A DNA stretch of 64,000 nt from CALVGQ01 sp964369385 (GTDB lineage Bacteria; Bacillota_I; Bacilli_A; Erysipelotrichales; Erysipelotrichaceae), in NCBI GenBank assembly GCA_964369385.1, contig CAYJEY010000006.1:1-64000 (forward strand). The letters run 5' to 3'. Positions 60,592 to 64,000 of the stretch are shown one piece after another; position 1 is the first letter of the stretch; each line of letters begins with the position of its first letter. The notes beneath the pieces were generated by a model that saw only the letters and a list, made by a program, of their open reading frames with translations, was not told the origin of the DNA and did no database searches. A program made the translations under genes and the position numbers.

Positions 60592-60990
60592 ATGAATTAT
60601 CAACATGTAGTAGAGGCGGCGTTTGAAGCGATGGAAAATGCCTATGCACCATATTCAAATTACCATGTAGGAGCATGTGTTTTGTGTAACGATGGGAATA
60701 TGTTCAAAGGGTGTAATATTGAAAATGCTTCCTATGGGGCAACAAACTGTGGGGAACGTAGTGCGATTTTTAGTGCTTATTCAAACGGTTATAGAAAAGA
60801 AGATATTGAAGCCATTGCAATTGTAACAGATGGTAAGATTGTAGGTGCACCGTGTGGGATTTGTCGTCAAGTATTATCAGAGCTGATAAATATGGATACG
60901 CCGATTATTTTATCAAATGGAAAAGAAACAATTATAAAAACAATGTATGATTTATTACCAATGCATTTTTCTTCAGAGGATTTAAAATGA
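60592..60990 (+). CDS. cdd: Cytidine deaminase
   Basis: 132 residues, the tetrameric zinc type. C53-G-E55 and P87-C88-x-x-C91 supply three cysteine ligands and the catalytic glutamate. It deaminates cytidine and deoxycytidine in salvage. It lies between dgkA and era, overlapping era by 4 bases. Confidence 0.96.
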   Translation: MNYQHVVEAAFEAMENAYAPYSNYHVGACVLCNDGNMFKGCNIENASYGATNCGERSAIFSAYSNGYRKEDIEAIAIVTDGKIVGAPCGICRQVLSELINMDTPIILSNGKETIIKTMYDLLPMHFSSEDLK

Positions 60991-61883
60991 AGTCTGGGTT
61001 TATATCATTTGTAGGAAGACCAAATGCTGGTAAGAGCACGTTGTTGAATGCTCTTTTAAAACAAAAAGTTGCAATCATATCATCAAAAGCGCAAACGACT
61101 AGAAATAGTATTCGTGGGATTTATAACGATGAAGATAGTCAAATTATATTCATTGATACGCCTGGTATCCATAAACCACAACATCGTTTAGGGAACCAAA
61201 TGAATAAGGAAGCTTATTCAAGTGCTAGAGGTGTAGATTTGGTTTATTACATTGTGGATGCAAGTAGTGAATTTGGAAGTGGGGAAGAATTTGTTTTAGA
61301 TGTTGTTAAGTCGGTTCATTGTAAGAAGTTCTTAATTTTGAATAAAATGGATTTACTTAGTAAAGATCAAGCTATGCAAACGCTTATTGCTTGGAATGGA
61401 CGTCATCAGTTTGACGAGATTATTCCGATTTCTGCCCTCAATAGTGAAAATTTAAATCAATTACTAAAGGTAACAAAAAACTATTTAGAAGACGGTGTCC
61501 AATATTATCCAGAAGGTATGGTTTGTGATTATCCTGAACAGTTTATTATGGCTGAGATTATTCGTGAGAAAATCTTAGATTTAACAAAACAAGAGATTCC
61601 TCATAGTGTCGCTATCGTCATTGAAAGAATTTTAAAAAAACGTGGTAAATACATTATAAATGCCATGATTTTAGTTGAACGTGATTCACAAAAAGGAATT
61701 ATAGTTGGAAAACAAGGAAGTATGATACGTGAAATCGGAACAGCTGCTCGGCTTGAGCTTCAAGGTATTTTAGGAGAAACCATTTTCCTAGAATTATTTG
61801 TACGTGTTGAAAATGATTGGCGTAACAAAGAGGCGAAGCTTCGACAGTTAGGATACATTCAAACGGAGATTGATGATGAATGA
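60987..61883 (+). CDS. era: GTPase Era
   Basis: 298 residues. GTPase domain with G1 GRPNAGKS (10-17), DTPG (57-60) and NKMD, followed by a C-terminal KH RNA-binding domain with GIIVGKQGSMIREIG. It binds the 3' end of 16S rRNA in 30S maturation. It overlaps recO by 8 bases and both are probably translationally coupled. Confidence 0.97.
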   Translation: MKSGFISFVGRPNAGKSTLLNALLKQKVAIISSKAQTTRNSIRGIYNDEDSQIIFIDTPGIHKPQHRLGNQMNKEAYSSARGVDLVYYIVDASSEFGSGEEFVLDVVKSVHCKKFLILNKMDLLSKDQAMQTLIAWNGRHQFDEIIPISALNSENLNQLLKVTKNYLEDGVQYYPEGMVCDYPEQFIMAEIIREKILDLTKQEIPHSVAIVIERILKKRGKYIINAMILVERDSQKGIIVGKQGSMIREIGTAARLELQGILGETIFLELFVRVENDWRNKEAKLRQLGYIQTEIDDE

Positions 61884-62607
61884 CCTAATAAAAGGAATTG
61901 TCTTAAAGCAACAAGAATACCGTGAAAATGATTTGCTGATTCAAGTTTTGTGTGAAGAGATAGGGCTTGTGTCTCTTGTTGTAAGAGGTGCGCTTAAAGC
62001 TCAAAGTAAGAATCGTAGTTTGTGCATGCCATATACTCATTGTACTTACGGAATAGATGTGCAGGATGGAAAAACAATGTATACACTTAAAAATGGTCAT
62101 GTTATACAGTCTTATCCAAAAGTTAAACAAAACTTGACGAGTTTAGCTGTATGTCATGTGATCGCTGAAATCACTTTAGCCCTTATTGTGCCAAATGATC
62201 CAAATGAATCTACATATGAGCTTTTGTGTTTTGCGTTGGGAGAATTACAAAATGGAAGAAATCCACATTTAGTGCTTGCATTATTTATTGCGCTCATACT
62301 CAAGGAAATTGGACTTGAACCAAATGTTGATGAATGCGTTGCCTGCGCAAGCCAAATGGTGACTTCTATTGCGTTGAATGAAGGTGGTTTCGTATGTCAA
62401 GAGTGTGCAAGTCAAACTGCTGTACTTAAAGCGGATGTGAATACGCTTAAAGCGTTCCGTTACATCAATAAAGCTTCAATAGAAAACATGGAAGCTTTAG
62501 ATAAATCAATTGTAGTGAAGTCAGAACATGTAAAAATCTTCATGGATTTCTTAATGATACATACAGGAATTAACTTAAAAAGTAGCCAGTTTTACTTAGA
62601 CGCTTAG
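61876..62607 (+). CDS. recO: DNA repair protein RecO
   Basis: 243 residues from ATG 61876, 7 bases after CGGAG (61864-61868); ATG 61873 and TTG 61870 are in frame but closer. An N-terminal OB fold (1-80), a helical domain, and a four-cysteine zinc site (CVAC and CQEC, about residues 155-182). It acts with RecR in loading RecA at gaps. The era-recO-glyS order is the common Firmicutes arrangement. Confidence 0.93.
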   Translation: MNDLIKGIVLKQQEYRENDLLIQVLCEEIGLVSLVVRGALKAQSKNRSLCMPYTHCTYGIDVQDGKTMYTLKNGHVIQSYPKVKQNLTSLAVCHVIAEITLALIVPNDPNESTYELLCFALGELQNGRNPHLVLALFIALILKEIGLEPNVDECVACASQMVTSIALNEGGFVCQECASQTAVLKADVNTLKAFRYINKASIENMEALDKSIVVKSEHVKIFMDFLMIHTGINLKSSQFYLDA

Positions 62608-62637
62608 TTGACTAGAAGCGTTGTTTTAGTGTATAAT
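62608..62637 (+). promoter_or_regulatory. Promoter of glyS
   Basis: TTGACT (62608-62613), 18 bases, TATAAT (62632-62637), directly after the recO stop. No T-box is present. Confidence 0.72.
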
Positions 62638-62670
62638 TAATCAGTTAAGCAGGAAGGAATGTGAAGTAAA

Positions 62671-64000
62671 ATGTCAAAATTAGATTTTGAAACAATCGTA
62701 AGTCACGCTAAGAGTACAGGATTTGTATTTCAAGGTTCGGAGATTTATGGTGGGCTTAGTAACACTTGGGATTTTGGTGCTTTAGGTGTTGAATTAAAAA
62801 ACAATATAAAAAATGCGTGGTGGAAGAAATTTATCCAATCAAACCCATACAATGTTGGTATTCAAGCTGCAATATTAATGAATCCAAAGGTTTGGGAAGC
62901 AACTGGACATTTGAAGTCATTTAGTGATCCATTAATGGATTGTCGCGAATGTAAAACACGTCATCGTGCTGATCACTTGATTGAACAGTTTTCACGAGGA
63001 AGTGTTAACCCAGAGAGCTGGTCAAATGAAGAAATGAAACAATATATTGAAGATAATGGAATTGTGTGTCCTAATTGTAAGTCACAAAATTTCACTGACA
63101 TTCGTCAGTTCAATCTTATGTTTAAAACGTTTCAAGGAATTACTGAAGATAGCAAAAATACGATTTATCTTCGTCCTGAAACTGCACAAGGGATGTTCGT
63201 GAATTTCAAAAATGTTCAAAGAACATCTAGAAAAAAATTACCATTTGGAATCGGGCAAGTTGGTAAGAGTTTCCGTAATGAAATTACTCCTGGAAACTTC
63301 ATCTTCCGTACACGAGAATTCGAACAAATGGAATTAGAATTTTTCTGTATGCCAGGAGAAGATTTAAAATGGTATGCTTACTGGCAAGAATTTTGCATGG
63401 ATTGGCTAATTAGTTTAGGATTAAACAAAGAAAATGTCCGTATCCGTGAACATAGCCAAGAAGAATTGAGCTTCTATTCAGTAGGAACAAGTGATATTGA
63501 ATATATGTATCCATTTGGATGGGGTGAATTGTGGGGGATTGCAGATCGTACAGATTATGATTTAAAACAACACATGGAACACTCTAAGTCTTCACTTGAG
63601 TATTTAGATCAAGCTACAAATCAAAAAGTTGTGCCGTATTGCATTGAACCAGCTGTAGGAGTAGAGCGTTTATTCTTAGCTTATGTATGTGATAGCTATG
63701 AGGAGCAACAACTTGAAAATGATACACGTATTGTAATGCACTTACATCCAGCGCTTGCGCCGTTTAAAGCTTGTGTATGTCCATTATCTAAACAACTGTC
63801 ACAGGAAGCGATTGCCGTTTATCAAATGTTAAGTGAAGATTATAACTGTGAATATGATGAAGCAGGAAGTATTGGGAAACGCTATCGTCGCCAAGATGCA
63901 ATTGGAACTCCATATTGTATTACAGTTGATTTTGAAACTCAAAACGATGGGTGTGTAACTGTACGTGATCGTGATACGATGCAACAAGAACGTATCGAAA
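62671..64000 (+). CDS. glyS: Glycyl-tRNA synthetase, single-chain dimeric type (3' end beyond window)
   Basis: An open frame from ATG 62671 runs to the window edge (443 codons, no stop). It starts MSKLDFETIVSHAKSTGFVF and contains the eukaryotic/archaeal-like alpha2 GlyRS features: a paired-cysteine insert (CREC and CPNC), motif 2 around GKSFRNEITPGNFIFRTREF, and GVERLFLA of motif 3. This is not the two-subunit GlyQS form used by Bacillus. The anticodon domain is incomplete because the sequence ends. Confidence 0.95.
   Translation, partial: MSKLDFETIVSHAKSTGFVFQGSEIYGGLSNTWDFGALGVELKNNIKNAWWKKFIQSNPYNVGIQAAILMNPKVWEATGHLKSFSDPLMDCRECKTRHRADHLIEQFSRGSVNPESWSNEEMKQYIEDNGIVCPNCKSQNFTDIRQFNLMFKTFQGITEDSKNTIYLRPETAQGMFVNFKNVQRTSRKKLPFGIGQVGKSFRNEITPGNFIFRTREFEQMELEFFCMPGEDLKWYAYWQEFCMDWLISLGLNKENVRIREHSQEELSFYSVGTSDIEYMYPFGWGELWGIADRTDYDLKQHMEHSKSSLEYLDQATNQKVVPYCIEPAVGVERLFLAYVCDSYEEQQLENDTRIVMHLHPALAPFKACVCPLSKQLSQEAIAVYQMLSEDYNCEYDEAGSIGKRYRRQDAIGTPYCITVDFETQNDGCVTVRDRDTMQQERIE

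Noticed and set aside
1..64000. CRISPR arrays, insertion sequences, prophage or integrase genes, toxin-antitoxin pairs
   Set aside because: I looked on both strands for spaced direct repeats, transposase or integrase motifs and small paired ORFs and found none. The only tandem repeat is at 38391-38443 and is non-mobile.

Overview
The window is AT-rich DNA from a low-GC Gram-positive bacterium (Firmicutes/Bacillota). It has two T-box leaders, strong AGGAGG-type ribosome binding sites, sigma-A-like promoters, RNase HIII, MutS2, a GerE orthologue, a GerM-domain protein and a SpoVID-like protein. These suggest an endospore former or a descendant of one. A class such as Erysipelotrichia would fit, but that placement is inference. 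Nearly everything is chromosomal housekeeping. I see no insertion sequence, prophage, integrase or CRISPR array.

Layout. 1-4.3 kb: a possible leader peptide, then a heterodimeric BmrC/BmrD-type ABC exporter and an unknown protein. 4.4-7.5 kb: lspA, an RluD-type pseudouridine synthase, a rhomboid protease and dCMP deaminase. 7.6-13.5 kb: rnhC (minus), then cvpA, mutS2, uvrC and gerE. 13.6-16.1 kb: a degenerate VanY-like protein, a GerM-domain protein and a YsnB-type phosphodiesterase. 16.2-21.4 kb: tRNA-Arg(UCU), an unknown protein, tig, lon and engB. This order resembles the B. subtilis gerE-gerM-ysnB-tig-lonA-ysxC-spoVID-valS region, but clpX is absent between tig and lon. 21.5-30.6 kb: a leader with a strong terminator, then a ten-gene Mrp/Mbh-type cation/proton antiporter operon with four antiporter-like large subunits. 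30.7-37.8 kb: SpoVID-like gene, T-box plus valS, an alpha/beta hydrolase, and ppdK with a near-consensus cre site. 37.9-46 kb: a glycosylase, a lipoprotein, a CBS-ACT protein, T-box plus thrS coupled to an ABC binding lipoprotein, nadE and a methyltransferase. 46-52.4 kb: a CCA-adding enzyme fused to a pyrophosphatase-like domain (minus), an ABC permease, proS (minus), feoA and feoB. 52.5-54 kb: an IMP dehydrogenase of the Tritrichomonas type. 54-59.7 kb: a PhoP-box-driven pst operon whose PstS looks circularly permuted and whose PstA has a long insert, then phoU and a convergent Na/Pi transporter-like gene. 59.8-64 kb: ybeY, dgkA, cdd, era, recO and glyS (cut by the window edge).

The items most worth a second look are the permuted PstS with its enlarged PstA, the CCA-pyrophosphatase fusion, and the Mbh-ordered Mrp operon with four antiporter subunits, no redox module and a terminator-type leader.
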